Assembly (NCBI RefSeq): GCF_001293645.1
Contig: NZ_LBMD01000011.1
Location: forward strand, 1 to 64,000
Direction of reading: 5' to 3'
DNA from: Bacillus sp. CHD6a
Lineage (GTDB): Bacteria; Bacillota; Bacilli; Bacillales; Bacillaceae_I
DNA: 64,000 nt
This document shows positions 1-9,408 of the stretch, one piece after another. The notes below the pieces were generated by a model. The model had not been told where the DNA came from. It saw only the letters and a program-made list of their open reading frames with translations, and ran no database searches. The position numbers and the translations under genes were made by a program. Numbering within the stretch: position 1 is the stretch's first letter; each line of letters starts with the position of its first letter.

Positions 1-260
1 GAGTGCCAATGACCCCCTGAGCATGTGAAAAAGAAGAAACATTGTCCTCATAGGGAGCGAATGACCCCTGAGCCGCAGAAAAAGAAGAAACATTGTCCTC
101 ATAGGGAGCGAATGACCCCCTGAGCATGTGAAAAAGAAGAAACATTGTCCTCATAGGGAGCGAATGACCCCCTGAGCCGCAGAAAAAGAGGAAACATTGT
201 CCTCATAGGGAGCGAATGACCCCCTGAGCCGCAGAAAAAGAAGAAACACCGTCCTCATAC
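1..260. repeat. Tandem array of a ~52-bp unit (5 copies)
   Basis: Five head-to-tail copies begin near positions 1, 55, 106, 158 and 210. Each reads roughly GAGCGAATGACCCCCTGAG, then an A/G-rich stretch, then ATTGTCCTCATAGG. Copies alternate between a CATGTG and a CCGCAG variant in the middle. The last copy is diverged. An open frame runs across it on the minus strand but has no ribosome binding site and looks accidental. Confidence 0.85.
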
Positions 261-361
261 AGTGTCTTTGAATCCAACCGATCCTACGTAATAGAAAATG
301 CACTGTCCTTAAAGCTTTCCAAAAGACAAAGACCTCCACCAAACTCCCCATGAGCAAAAAA

Positions 362-390
362 TTGGACGGACAACCACCCTGTTATATAGG
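362..390 (+). promoter_or_regulatory. Candidate sigma-A promoter of trxB
   Basis: TTGGAC and TATAGG are separated by 17 bp, about 110 bp before the trxB start. The -10 match is only moderate, so this is a candidate. Confidence 0.35.
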
Positions 391-413
391 ATAGTAACTG
401 GGAATACTTTTAA

Positions 414-1454
<1,041 letters not shown>

Positions 1455-1620
1455 TGGGCTAAAGGTTTGGGGTGCTAGGTATGTCGAACTATAAAAGAGC
1501 ATGTCGAAATCTTCCTTTAATCAAAACGTAATTGCGCCTTAACGCATCTGTAACAGCTTTGAAACAATAATCGGTTATTATATAAATAGTAATTGACCCC
1601 CTTTTATAAATATAGTTGAT

Positions 1621-1655
1621 GACACGGGTTCCCTTTTTCCCGTGTCCTTTTTTTA
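1621..1655 (+). terminator. Rho-independent terminator
   Basis: GACACGGG and CCCGTGTC form a hairpin followed by a run of T. It lies 167 bp after trxB and is the first clear terminator downstream. Confidence 0.75.
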
Positions 1656-1689
1656 TGCCTTTTTTTAGAGAGGCACGCTGTATACCCTT

Positions 1690-1850
1690 GCTTAAACGCC
1701 CGAAGCAGATGGAGTATAAGCAGAAAGGTCAAATAGAAGTGTTCTATACGCCTGAAGCAAGTGGTTATCAAGCATAAAGGTCAAATAGAAATAAACGCCC
1801 TAAGCAAGTGATCTCCAAGCGTAAAAGTCCTTTAGAAACAAACTCCATAT
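1690..1850. repeat. Degenerate tandem repeat, three ~50-bp units
   Basis: Units start near 1696, 1748 and 1795 and share ACGCCCGAAGCA, AAGCATAAAGGTC and AAATAGAA. They are more diverged than the array at 1-260 but have nearly the same period. No coding sequence is seen between 1454 and 2317 apart from this array and the element at 2108-2268. Confidence 0.65.
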
Positions 1851-2107
1851 TAAGGTCTCATCCCCCCTCAGCCCATTACAGCTTGTTTACTATACTCAAC
1901 AGAGCTATGATATACTTAAAAAGTAAAGCGTTTACACACCATTAACCAATTCTGGAATCGATACCTGTTAGAAATCCTGACACACAGTTTGCTAATTTGT
2001 AGAACTTTACTGTGTCTTAATCAATACTTTTGCTGTAAAATAAAAATGATACACTTGGCTAGTTTTAAATTTCATACAAATTCACCTATAGATTGTAGTG
2101 CATGTTG

Positions 2108-2268
2108 TGAGACTACTCGAAAATGCTACCGCATTTTTTTCGTGCGATGAATTGCTGCCGAAGTCCTTGTCCTGAGGGAGTTAGCGGTAGGTGGAGTCCC
2201 AGCAACGAATTGAGAAGACTCAAGCACCGCCCCTAGGACAGCGAACACCAGGAACGGATATCTATAGG
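2108..2268 (+). repeat. Interspersed structured repeat, long diverged copy
   Basis: Carries the family hallmarks GAGGGAGTTAGCGG, GGTGGAGTCCC and CTCAAGCACCGCCCC. It has an extra ~60-bp internal segment that is shared only with the copy near 48.2 kb. The 3' end (GGATATCTATAGG) belongs to a sequence variant also seen at 15308-15403. Confidence 0.6.
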
Positions 2269-2316
2269 AGTTATTAAAAAAAACAGAATCAGCCAAGCTC
2301 AAAAGGGGTTGTAACC

Positions 2317-2775
2317 ATGCAAAGAGTAACAAATTGTGTGCTAGTGAAAGATGACCAAGTGCTACTATTGCAAAAGCCACGTCGTGGATGGTGGGTTGCA
2401 CCTGGTGGAAAGATGGAGCACGGTGAATCAGTGAAGGATTCGGTTGTGCGCGAATATCGAGAAGAAACAGGTATTTACTTAAAAAATCCTGCCCTGAAGG
2501 GTGTTTTTACATTTGTGATAAAAGAAGGCAAGGATATTGTCTCTGAATGGATGATGTTCACATTTCTTGCAACGGAATACGACGGACAGAATGTAAAGGA
2601 ATCAGAAGAAGGGATAATCGAGTGGCATAAGCAGGAAGACATCGCAAAACTACCGATGGCACCAGGCGATTTTCATATTCTTGATTACCTTATAAAAGGA
2701 TCAGGGATGATTTTCGGGACGTTTACTTATACCCCGGACTTTGAACTGTTGTCCTACCGTCTTGATCCAAACTGA
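2317..2775 (+). CDS. yvcI: Nudix hydrolase YvcI
   Basis: Nudix pyrophosphohydrolase of 152 aa, first gene of the conserved yvcI-rapZ-yvcK-whiA-crh operon. The complete Nudix box is at residues 31-53: Gly31, Glu37, then REYREETG at 45-52. Together these place the Mg-binding glutamates correctly. The family cleaves nucleoside-diphosphate linkages in substrates such as oxidised nucleotides. The exact substrate cannot be read from the sequence. An AAAAGGGG site precedes the ATG, and 27 bp separate it from rapZ, so the two are co-transcribed. Confidence 0.9.
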   Translation: MQRVTNCVLVKDDQVLLLQKPRRGWWVAPGGKMEHGESVKDSVVREYREETGIYLKNPALKGVFTFVIKEGKDIVSEWMMFTFLATEYDGQNVKESEEGIIEWHKQEDIAKLPMAPGDFHILDYLIKGSGMIFGTFTYTPDFELLSYRLDPN

Positions 2776-2802
2776 TTAGACAAAAAAGGGAGTGGAAGAA
2801 AC

Positions 2803-3693
2803 ATGAGTACAGGTACGAGCAGTGATGTAGAATTAGTCATTATCACTGGTATGAGTGGAGCAGGAAAAACAGTGGCCATTCAAGCTTTAGAGGATCTGGG
2901 ATTTTTCTGTGTGGATAATTTGCCGCCGACTTTGCTTCCAAAATTTTTGGAGCTGATGGAAGAGTCGGGCAATAAAATGAATAAAGTGGCGTTAGTAATG
3001 GATTTACGCGGACGTGAATTTTTTGACAGTCTATTTGAAGCGCTGGATGATATTTCTGAATTGTCTTGGGTAACTCCGCAAATATTATTCCTTGATGCGA
3101 AGGATTCTGTCCTAGTAACTCGTTATAAAGAGACACGAAGAGCGCATCCATTGGCGAAATCAGGCCTGCCACTTGAAGGAATCGAACATGAGCGCGAGTT
3201 GTTAGAAGAGTTAAAGGGCCGTGCCCAACTGATCTTGGACACTTCCAACTTAAAGCCACGTGAACTTAGAGAGAAAATCCTCAAACAATTTGCCACACAC
3301 TCCAAACAAACTTTTAAATTGAATGTCGTTTCCTTCGGTTTTAAATATGGACTTCCTATAGATGCAGATCTTGTGTTTGATGTACGCTTCTTACCAAATC
3401 CCCATTACATTGACCATATGAGACCGATGACAGGGCTTGATGAAGAGGTTTCTTCCTATGTGTTGAAGTGGTCGGAAACGCAGAAGTTTGTAGAAAAGCT
3501 TACGGATTTGTTGACCTTTATGCTACCTTACTACAAGCGAGAAGGGAAGAGTCAGCTCGTCCTTGCAATCGGGTGTACGGGAGGGCAACACCGTTCTGTG
3601 ACCTTGGCTGAGTATTTTGCTAAGCATTTCAAGACTGAGTATGATACACTCCTAACACATCGAGATATTGAGAAACGAAAGGGCAAACACTAA
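2803..3693 (+). CDS. rapZ: RapZ family P-loop protein (YvcJ)
   Basis: Protein of 296 aa with an N-terminal Walker A motif GMSGAGKT at residues 16-23 and the family's conserved C-terminal [10 protein letters not shown] segment. In B. subtilis YvcJ is a nucleotide-binding protein linked to competence. The E. coli relative RapZ is an RNA-binding adaptor that senses glucosamine-6-phosphate. The Gram-positive RNA role is an inference. An AAAGGGAGTGG site precedes the ATG. The stop codon shares one base with the yvcK start (TAATG), which implies translational coupling. Confidence 0.93.
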   Translation: MSTGTSSDVELVIITGMSGAGKTVAIQALEDLGFFCVDNLPPTLLPKFLELMEESGNKMNKVALVMDLRGREFFDSLFEALDDISELSWVTPQILFLDAKDSVLVTRYKETRRAHPLAKSGLPLEGIEHERELLEELKGRAQLILDTSNLKPRELREKILKQFATHSKQTFKLNVVSFGFKYGLPIDADLVFDVRFLPNPHYIDHMRPMTGLDEEVSSYVLKWSETQKFVEKLTDLLTFMLPYYKREGKSQLVLAIGCTGGQHRSVTLAEYFAKHFKTEYDTLLTHRDIEKRKGKH

Positions 3694-4661
3694 TGAGACG
3701 TCAAAAAGTACCTAAGATTGTCATCATAGGTGGGGGAACCGGGCTGCCTGTTTTACTCAGGGGCCTCAAGCACTATGATGTGGATATAACTGCAGTGGTC
3801 ACAGTTGCCGACGATGGAGGAAGCTCGGGGAGATTGCGCGATGAATTGCACATCCCACCTCCTGGAGATGTCCGAAATGTGCTTGCTGCCTTATCGGATG
3901 TGGAGCCTTTGATTGAAGATCTCTTCCAGCACCGTTTTGCAACAGGCAACGGGCTTTCAGGACACTCACTCGGTAACCTCTTGCTTGCAGCGATGACTAC
4001 CATAACAGGTGACTTTGTCCATGCCATTCGTGAGATGAGCAAAGTGTTGAACGTTCGAGGGAAGGTTCTACCTGCCGCTAACCAAAGTGTTATTTTACAT
4101 GCGGAAATGGAAGACGGATCCATTGTTACGGGAGAATCCAAGATTCCGGCCAACGGGCAGAGAATAAAGCGGGTGTTTCTTACCCCCGATAAAGTGGAGC
4201 CTTTGCAGGAATCAGTGGATGAAATAGAAAAAGCGGATCTAATTATTGTAGGACCAGGAAGTCTCTACACAAGCATTCTTCCAAATCTGCTAGTACCAAA
4301 AATAGGAGAGGCTGTGTGTAACGCACACGCTAAAAAAGTGTATATATGTAATGTGATGACCCAAGCCGGTGAAACGCTTGAATACACGGCAAGTGATCAT
4401 GTTAAAGCACTCTATGACCATCTAGGTTGCCGCTTCATGGATACCATTCTTGTTAATGAAGAAGATATTCCTGAAGAAATAGCCGTTCGCTATAAAAAAG
4501 AACTTGCTACACCTGTCGTGTATGATATTGCTGCTTTATCTAATTTGGGACTAGAAATCGTTCATGATAAAATTATCCGATACGATGATGGAGTGATTCG
4601 TCACGATACCCAAAAAGTAGCGGCATTATTGTACTCCATGATAAAACTGGACGAAAACTAA
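3693..4661 (+). CDS. yvcK: YvcK/GlmR family gluconeogenesis and cell-wall factor
   Basis: Protein of 322 aa of the CofD-like fold. N-terminal nucleotide-sugar binding signature IIGGGTGLPVLL is followed by VADDGGSSGRLR near residues 40-52. In B. subtilis YvcK (GlmR/MgfK) binds UDP-GlcNAc and is needed for morphology and growth on gluconeogenic carbon, by stimulating GlmS. It starts at the A of the rapZ TAA, so translation is coupled. Position between rapZ and whiA is conserved across Firmicutes and supports the assignment. Confidence 0.94.
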   Translation: MRRQKVPKIVIIGGGTGLPVLLRGLKHYDVDITAVVTVADDGGSSGRLRDELHIPPPGDVRNVLAALSDVEPLIEDLFQHRFATGNGLSGHSLGNLLLAAMTTITGDFVHAIREMSKVLNVRGKVLPAANQSVILHAEMEDGSIVTGESKIPANGQRIKRVFLTPDKVEPLQESVDEIEKADLIIVGPGSLYTSILPNLLVPKIGEAVCNAHAKKVYICNVMTQAGETLEYTASDHVKALYDHLGCRFMDTILVNEEDIPEEIAVRYKKELATPVVYDIAALSNLGLEIVHDKIIRYDDGVIRHDTQKVAALLYSMIKLDEN

Positions 4662-4748
4662 ATGCAAACGGATGCATTGCTGGTGGTAAGGGGATAATGT
4701 TTGAACACCTCGCATACACCTAGTACATTCACAATGGAGGTGAACACA

Positions 4749-5693
4749 ATGTCCTACGCTTCTGAAACGAAAAAAGAGTTAACGACCATAGAAACAAAAG
4801 ATTGTTGCGTTAAGGCGGAACTTGCGGCACTGATCCGAATGAACGGGTCTTTATCCTTTTCCAATCGTAAACTGATCTTAGATATACAAACTGAAAACGC
4901 AGCTATTGCCCGCAGAATCTATACGTTAACAAAAAGGATTTATGATGTGCGCGTCGAATTGCTTGTACGAAAGAAGATGAGATTAAAAAAGAATAACGTC
5001 TATATCGTTCGTTATGCCGAGCAAGCACATTATATCTTGGATGAGTTAAAAATCTTGAAGGATGGTTTCACCTTCGTTCGTGACATATCAGAAGAGCTGA
5101 TCAGCAAAAAATGCTGCAAGCGATCTTATTTGCGAGGTGCCTTTTTGGCAGGCGGTTCGGTGAATAATCCGGAAACATCATCTTATCATCTTGAAATCTT
5201 TTCTCTCTATCATGAACATAACGAATCACTATGTGAATTGATGAATATGTTTCACTTAAACAGTAAAACATTAGAACGGAAAAAGGGCTATATCACCTAT
5301 TTGAAAGAGGCCGAAAAAATTGCTGAATTCTTAAGCATCATTGGTGCCCACCAAGCTTTGCTGAAGTTCGAGGACATCCGAATTGTGCGTGATATGCGTA
5401 ACTCGGTTAATCGCCTCGTGAACTGTGAAACTGCCAACCTCAACAAAACGATTGGTGCCGCAATCCGCCAGGTGGAAAATATCCGCTTCATCGATAGCAC
5501 AGTCGGGCTTAGTATCTTGCCTGACAAGCTACGTGAAATTGCGGAACTGCGCGTCACCTACCAAGATGTAACATTGAAAGAGCTTGGAGAAATGGTGTCG
5601 AGCGGTACGATCAGCAAATCCGGTATCAATCACCGACTACGAAAAATAGATGAGATTGCCGATAAACTTCGAGCAGGGGAATCTGTTAAATAA
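4749..5693 (+). CDS. whiA: DNA-binding protein WhiA
   Basis: WhiA homologue of 314 aa. It has an N-terminal LAGLIDADG homing-endonuclease-like fold without nuclease function ([13 protein letters not shown] near residues 130-143) and a C-terminal helix-turn-helix. In Bacillus it influences cell division and chromosome segregation. In actinomycetes it controls sporulation. The GGAGGTG site at 4735-4741 sets the ATG at 4749. An open frame extends further upstream to 4701, but it lacks a suitable binding site. It lies 87 bp after yvcK and 72 bp before crh. Confidence 0.93.
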   Translation: MSYASETKKELTTIETKDCCVKAELAALIRMNGSLSFSNRKLILDIQTENAAIARRIYTLTKRIYDVRVELLVRKKMRLKKNNVYIVRYAEQAHYILDELKILKDGFTFVRDISEELISKKCCKRSYLRGAFLAGGSVNNPETSSYHLEIFSLYHEHNESLCELMNMFHLNSKTLERKKGYITYLKEAEKIAEFLSIIGAHQALLKFEDIRIVRDMRNSVNRLVNCETANLNKTIGAAIRQVENIRFIDSTVGLSILPDKLREIAELRVTYQDVTLKELGEMVSSGTISKSGINHRLRKIDEIADKLRAGESVK

Positions 5694-5765
5694 GACTGGT
5701 GAGAGTCACTTCGTTTCAAGTTGACTCCATCCAGCAACTATACATTAGATAGAGGAGGAATAATA

Positions 5766-6023
5766 ATGGTACAAAAACAAGTGGATGTTCGTTTGAAAAC
5801 GGGATTACAAGCACGCCCGGCAGCACTTTTCGTTCAAGAAGCCAACCGCTTCTCAAGTGAGGTTTTCTTAGAAAAGGACGGGAAAAAGGTAAATGCGAAA
5901 AGTATTATGGGCTTGATGAGCTTAGCTATTAGCACTGGTGCTACGATTACATTGATTGCTGACGGTCATGATGAAGAGGATGCAATTGCTGCGTTAGCAG
6001 ATTACGTACAACAAGAGAACTAA
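5766..6023 (+). CDS. crh: Catabolite repression HPr-like protein Crh
   Basis: HPr paralogue of exactly 85 aa. Residue 15 is Gln instead of the catalytic His of HPr, and Ser46 is present within KSIMGLM. These are the two features that define Crh: it cannot pass phosphate in the PTS but can be phosphorylated by HPrK at Ser46 and act as a CcpA co-regulator. The GAGGAGG site at 5752-5758 fixes the ATG at 5766. A frame that opens earlier at 5721 is not used. Last gene of the yvcI operon and followed by a strong terminator. Confidence 0.97.
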   Translation: MVQKQVDVRLKTGLQARPAALFVQEANRFSSEVFLEKDGKKVNAKSIMGLMSLAISTGATITLIADGHDEEDAIAALADYVQQEN

Positions 6024-6058
6024 AAAACCGGGTCTCCCCTTGATGGGAACCCGGTTTT
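6024..6058 (+). terminator. Terminator of the yvcI-crh operon
   Basis: AAAACCGGGT and ACCCGGTTTT form a 10-bp stem with a T-rich 3' side. It starts directly at the crh stop. Confidence 0.9.
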
Positions 6059-6079
6059 GTTTATGTGTCTGTTAAAACT

Positions 6080-6163
6080 CGCTGTTGCATTACGCAAAAT
6101 GTTTCGCTTTCCGCGGGGCGGCCTTGAGCCAGAAGTTTTCACATTTTGCTCCAATCAACAGTT
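6080..6163 (-). repeat. Interspersed structured repeat, shortened reverse copy
   Basis: Reads on the minus strand as AACTGTTGATTGGAGCAAAA at the start and GAAAGCGAAACATTTTGCG near the end. The central part is deleted. It lies between the convergent genes crh and clpP. Confidence 0.7.
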
Positions 6164-6171
6164 GAAAATGA

Positions 6172-6756
6172 TTAGTTGTTGTTTCTAATTACTTTGTCGA
6201 TTAGTCCGTATTCTAGTGCACGATCAGCAGTCATGAAGTTGTCGCGGTCAGTGTCGCGTGAAATCACTTCGATTGGCTGGCCAGTTTGCTCGGATAAAAT
6301 CGTGTTCAATTTTTCACGTAGGAACAAGATGCGTTTAGCCGCAATCTCAATTTCCGTAGCTTGACCTTGTGCTCCACCAAGTGGTTGGTGAATCATCACT
6401 TCACTGTTAGGTAGTGCGAAACGCTTGCCTTTAGCTCCAGCTGCAAGCAAGAATGCTCCCATGGAAGCCGCCATACCCACACACATTGTGCTGACATTTG
6501 GCTTAATGAAGTTCATTGTATCGTAGATAGCCATACCCGCAGTGATGGAACCACCTGGGCTGTTGATATAAAGAGAAATATCTTTATCAGGATCTTCCGC
6601 TGCCAAGAATAGAAGCTGAGAAACAATGGAGTTAGCCACATTGTCATCAATCGCACTTCCAAGCATGATGATACGGTCCTTTAATAGACGGGAGTAAATA
6701 TCGTACGCGCGCTCCCCACGACTTGTTTGTTCAATAACTGTAGGAATTAAGTTCAT
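6172..6756 (-). CDS. clpP: ATP-dependent Clp protease proteolytic subunit
   Basis: Serine peptidase of 194 aa that forms the tetradecameric chamber used by ClpC, ClpX and ClpE. The catalytic triad is intact: Ser98 in GMAASMGA, His123 in MIHQP and Asp172 in DTDRDN. Length and numbering match B. subtilis ClpP exactly. An AAGGAGG-type site lies just before the ATG on the minus strand. Its promoter overlaps a CtsR-type operator, so heat-shock control is expected. It is transcribed towards crh. Confidence 0.97.
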   Translation of the reverse strand: MNLIPTVIEQTSRGERAYDIYSRLLKDRIIMLGSAIDDNVANSIVSQLLFLAAEDPDKDISLYINSPGGSITAGMAIYDTMNFIKPNVSTMCVGMAASMGAFLLAAGAKGKRFALPNSEVMIHQPLGGAQGQATEIEIAAKRILFLREKLNTILSEQTGQPIEVISRDTDRDNFMTADRALEYGLIDKVIRNNN

Positions 6757-6875
6757 CTCACTTTTCCTCCTTAAAATTTAAATTTTCTATCGACATAGAC
6801 TCCTATGTAAAAATGGGAAAACCTTCAGTGAGCCTATACCAATTAGTAAGTATTACTAAATCTTTATGTACTTTT

Positions 6876-6905
6876 ATCATACATACAAGGTCAAGAATGG
6901 TCAAA
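6876..6905 (-). promoter_or_regulatory. clpP promoter with CtsR operator
   Basis: On the minus strand TTGACC (6899-6904) and TATGAT (6876-6881) are 17 bp apart. Overlapping the -35 region, the plus strand reads GGTCAAG AAT GGTCAAA (6889-6905). This is the direct heptad repeat of the CtsR heat-shock repressor with a single mismatch to the consensus. Confidence 0.85.
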
Positions 6906-7038
6906 TAAAAACCATCGCAAATACCCCCATTTTTCCCCATGTAATAATCATATCCAGTATGAGGTGGGATTAAACTTTAAACTGTGATACCAAACACTTT
7001 ATAATAAAAGTATATGTCTATGCTGATGCGACTTCTTA

Positions 7039-7068
7039 TTGCCTGACTCTCGACAATTGGTGTATAAT
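7039..7068 (+). promoter_or_regulatory. Promoter of tRNA-Arg
   Basis: TTGCCT and a perfect TATAAT (7063-7068) are 18 bp apart, 32 bp before the tRNA. Confidence 0.55.
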
Positions 7069-7100
7069 TTGGTATATTAGTAAAGTTCCATTTGCAACGT

Positions 7101-7178
7101 GCGCTCGTAGCTCAGGGGATAGAGCGGTGGTTTCCGGTACCGCGTCATGCGGGGGTTCGAATCCCTCCGAGCGCGCCA
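7101..7178 (+). tRNA. tRNA-Arg (anticodon CCG)
   Basis: Acceptor strands GCGCTCG and CGAGCGC pair fully. The D-arm is GCTC/GAGC, the anticodon arm GTGGT/ACCGC with loop TTCCGGT, and the T-arm loop TTCGAAT. Anticodon CCG reads CGG (Arg). The CCA end is encoded. By this folding the variable region is 7 nt, slightly long for a class I tRNA. Confidence 0.95.
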
Positions 7179-7277
7179 TTAAATAATTGGAAAAACTTAC
7201 GTTTGATACATAATCAACAACCATGCTAAAGTATTACTTGTAACGGACAAGCGCCGTTATCTCATATTATCTACTCA

Positions 7278-7302
7278 CCCAGTGTCGGCACACTGGGTTT
7301 TT
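7278..7302 (+). terminator. Terminator after tRNA-Arg
   Basis: CCCAGTGT-CGGC-ACACTGGG followed by TTTTT. Confidence 0.9.
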
Positions 7303-7649
7303 ATTTTGCCAAAATTAAGAGGGGATGCCTTTTGTCCTCAAAGGAAACGGAAAATATTTCAGATCTAACGGAAAATAAATCTCGTTCAGCCCCTCCACAA
7401 GCAAATCTCCACACCAACTTTATCCAAAAAATAGTATGACAACCAAAACACCATAATAAAATAGAAATAGACAGCTAGCACCGTCAGCTTATACCATATG
7501 CTTCGACATAAATGGAGAAAATCCTGCAGGGGTCTGACCCCCAAAAGTGAATTTTAGGAAGATTTTAAAAGCTTACAAGTTCTAAAAAGTCATGTAGAAT
7601 ATAGGTAGAGACAGGAATTATTAAGTTTGGCCGGAGGAGGGTTGGATGT
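7303..7649. other. Gene-free region with a GGGGTCTGACCCC palindrome
   Basis: No gene is seen. The palindrome GGGGTCTGACCCCC lies at 7529-7542. The same motif occurs three more times near 41.4-42.4 kb. The sigL promoter must lie in the last ~100 bp, but I could not identify it with confidence. Confidence 0.5.
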
Positions 7650-8984
7650 ATGAAGCAGTCAGTTGGTTTGTATCAGGAGCAGTCGTTGAGGCTTGCGATG
7701 ACGCAGGAGTTGAAGCAAGCGATAACGTTGTTGCAGTATTCGACATTGGAGCTGGTGGATTTCCTGAAGGAGCAGTCGCTCGAGAACCCGCTTATGGATC
7801 TGAAAGAACCCACCGTCCATAGGGAACTAGCTTCTTCCCGCGTGCAACGCTTAAAACCAAAGAAAATCGGAACGACCACCACACAGACCTTTTCCATTGA
7901 AAATTTCAGTAAGCATGGAGAAACGTTACATCAATATATTGAACAACAATTGCTGGACACTCCTCTGACAACCGAAGAAAAACAACTTGCAAAGCGCATC
8001 ATCGAATACATGGATGAGAATGGCTATATACAAGAAGAGCCCATTGCAGTTGCTGAACAGCTAAAAACAACAACAGTAACCGTCACCAAAATTCTAACCA
8101 CCATTAAGCAGTTAGAACCGGCAGGAATAGGAGCACGCAATCTCCAGGAATGCCTTTTGCTTCAACTAAAAAGGAAATCATCCCAAAATGAGCTTGCAGA
8201 AGCTATTTTAGAAAATGATTTCATCCTTTTTGCAGAAAAAGCGTGGAAGACTCTCTCAAAGAAATATGAGATCAGCCTAAAAGAAATTCAGACGATTCAT
8301 GATGAAATTGTCAAACTGAACCCTCGACCAGGGAACAGGTATGAAACCATAGAAAAACCTAAATACATTACCCCGGACCTAATCGTCCAAAGGCACCAAA
8401 ATCATTTTATCGTGTCATTAAACGAAGAAATCATCCCACAAGTTAAAATAAATAAGCGGTATGAGTCAGCCCTTAAACGGAAGAATGAATTGGAATCCTA
8501 CTTGCAAGAAAAGATGCAACAATGCCAATGGATTGTCAAATCTATGGAGCACCGCAAACACACACTCGTCAAAGTGATGGAAGAGATACTACGTACCCAG
8601 CAATCTTTCTTTCTCAATGGACCATCATTTTTGAAACCGTTAACATTAAAGGATATCTCTACAAGGCTAGACATCCATGAGTCTACGGTTAGCCGGGCGA
8701 CAAAGGAAAAGTATGTTCAGACGCCATATGGATTGTTTGAATTGAAGTATTTCTTTAGCCAGAGCCTTACAGGCAGGCATGATGAAGAGAAATCAACCAA
8801 GCAGGTGCAGCAGTTGGTAGAAGAACTGATCAAAATGGAAGACAAACAGAAACCTCTATCGGATCAACAACTGACAAACATCCTGCAAAAGCAGTATCAT
8901 ATAACCATCTCCAGAAGAACCGTTGCAAAATATAGAGATATATTAAACATTCCCGGGTCTTCGATGAGAAAAAGGTATGATTAG
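7650..8984 (+). CDS. rpoN: RNA polymerase sigma-54 factor
   Basis: Sigma-54 (SigL in B. subtilis), 444 aa. The Gln/Leu-rich N-terminal region I (first ~50 residues) contacts activators. A core-binding domain follows, then a helix-turn-helix near residues 325-360 (TLKDISTRLDIHESTVSR), and a C-terminal RpoN box read here as SRRTVAKYRD near residue 425. The box recognises the -24 promoter element. The GGAGGAGG site at 7633-7640 sets the start at 7650. It directs genes for amino-acid and levan use when an enhancer-binding activator is present. It is followed within 15 bp by a glutaredoxin-like gene. Confidence 0.95.
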   Translation: MKQSVGLYQEQSLRLAMTQELKQAITLLQYSTLELVDFLKEQSLENPLMDLKEPTVHRELASSRVQRLKPKKIGTTTTQTFSIENFSKHGETLHQYIEQQLLDTPLTTEEKQLAKRIIEYMDENGYIQEEPIAVAEQLKTTTVTVTKILTTIKQLEPAGIGARNLQECLLLQLKRKSSQNELAEAILENDFILFAEKAWKTLSKKYEISLKEIQTIHDEIVKLNPRPGNRYETIEKPKYITPDLIVQRHQNHFIVSLNEEIIPQVKINKRYESALKRKNELESYLQEKMQQCQWIVKSMEHRKHTLVKVMEEILRTQQSFFLNGPSFLKPLTLKDISTRLDIHESTVSRATKEKYVQTPYGLFELKYFFSQSLTGRHDEEKSTKQVQQLVEELIKMEDKQKPLSDQQLTNILQKQYHITISRRTVAKYRDILNIPGSSMRKRYD

Positions 8985-8998
8985 AAAGGCGATGCAAA

Positions 8999-9241
8999 AT
9001 GAACATACAATTTTACACAAAAGTGGATTGCCCGCTTTGCGATAAAGCGAAAGCAAAACTTAATGAGTTGCAATCCGAAATAGATTTTACCATAGAGGAA
9101 TTTGATATTTATAAAGATGACACACTACTAGAAAAATATCAGTTGATGATTCCTGTAGTGGAACATGAGGGAGAAATGCTTTCCTATGGTCAAGTGGACA
9201 AAGAAACAGTAAGAAAGCGTTTACTTGAAAAAATCCGCTAA
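8999..9241 (+). CDS. Glutaredoxin-like protein
   Basis: Small protein of 80 aa with a thioredoxin fold, opening with FYTKVDCPLCDKAKAKL. The CPLC redox pair is at residues 12-15. The conserved cis-Pro region IPVVEHEG is near residue 57. It fits the glutaredoxin family often placed next to sigL/cggR in Bacillaceae. Physiological partner unknown. The 14-bp gap after rpoN suggests co-transcription. A terminator follows. Confidence 0.85.
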   Translation: MNIQFYTKVDCPLCDKAKAKLNELQSEIDFTIEEFDIYKDDTLLEKYQLMIPVVEHEGEMLSYGQVDKETVRKRLLEKIR

Positions 9242-9261
9242 ACCCTAGTTGCATAAGGGTT

Positions 9262-9304
9262 TCACCTTTGTTACAATCAACTTGTAGCAAGGGTGATTTT
9301 TTTT
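9262..9304 (+). terminator. Terminator of the sigL unit
   Basis: CACCTTTGTTACAA pairs with TTGTAGCAAGGGTG (two G-T pairs) and is followed by eight T. It isolates sigL from the glycolytic unit. Confidence 0.8.
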
Positions 9305-9312
9305 ACCGCTAC

Positions 9313-9348
9313 TGGGACATAATATGTCACAGTGGGACATTTAAGGTC
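9313..9348 (+). promoter_or_regulatory. CggR operator
   Basis: Two tandem half-sites: TGGGAC, 6 bp, TGTC, then 4 bp, then TGGGAC, 6 bp, GGTC. The spacing matches the B. subtilis CggR target (CGGGAC-N6-TGTC twice, 4 bp apart). It lies 60 bp before cggR. Binding there blocks transcription, and fructose-1,6-bisphosphate relieves it. Confidence 0.88.
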
Positions 9349-9408
9349 CAGAAGGCAGATTATATTTTGTCCATCAGGTAAAATACACACTCTGAAGGGG
9401 AAGCTATA

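Noticed and set aside
1-260. CRISPR array
   Set aside because: The ~52-bp units are contiguous, with no unique spacers, and no cas gene is present.
1922-1935. Possible CcpA site GTAAAGCGTTTACA upstream of yvcI
   Set aside because: It differs from the cre consensus at two conserved positions and lies ~380 bp from any gene, so I do not list it.
2126-2401. Minus-strand frame overlapping the yvcI start
   Set aside because: It consists partly of repeat-derived sequence and overlaps the well-supported Nudix gene.
5721-5765. Upstream extension of crh and a TTGACT promoter
   Set aside because: The extension lacks a ribosome binding site, and a promoter there would start transcription within the crh binding site.
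7036-7224. Minus-strand open frame across the tRNA-Arg gene
   Set aside because: It is the complement of a structured tRNA and has no ribosome binding site; such frames are a common annotation artefact.
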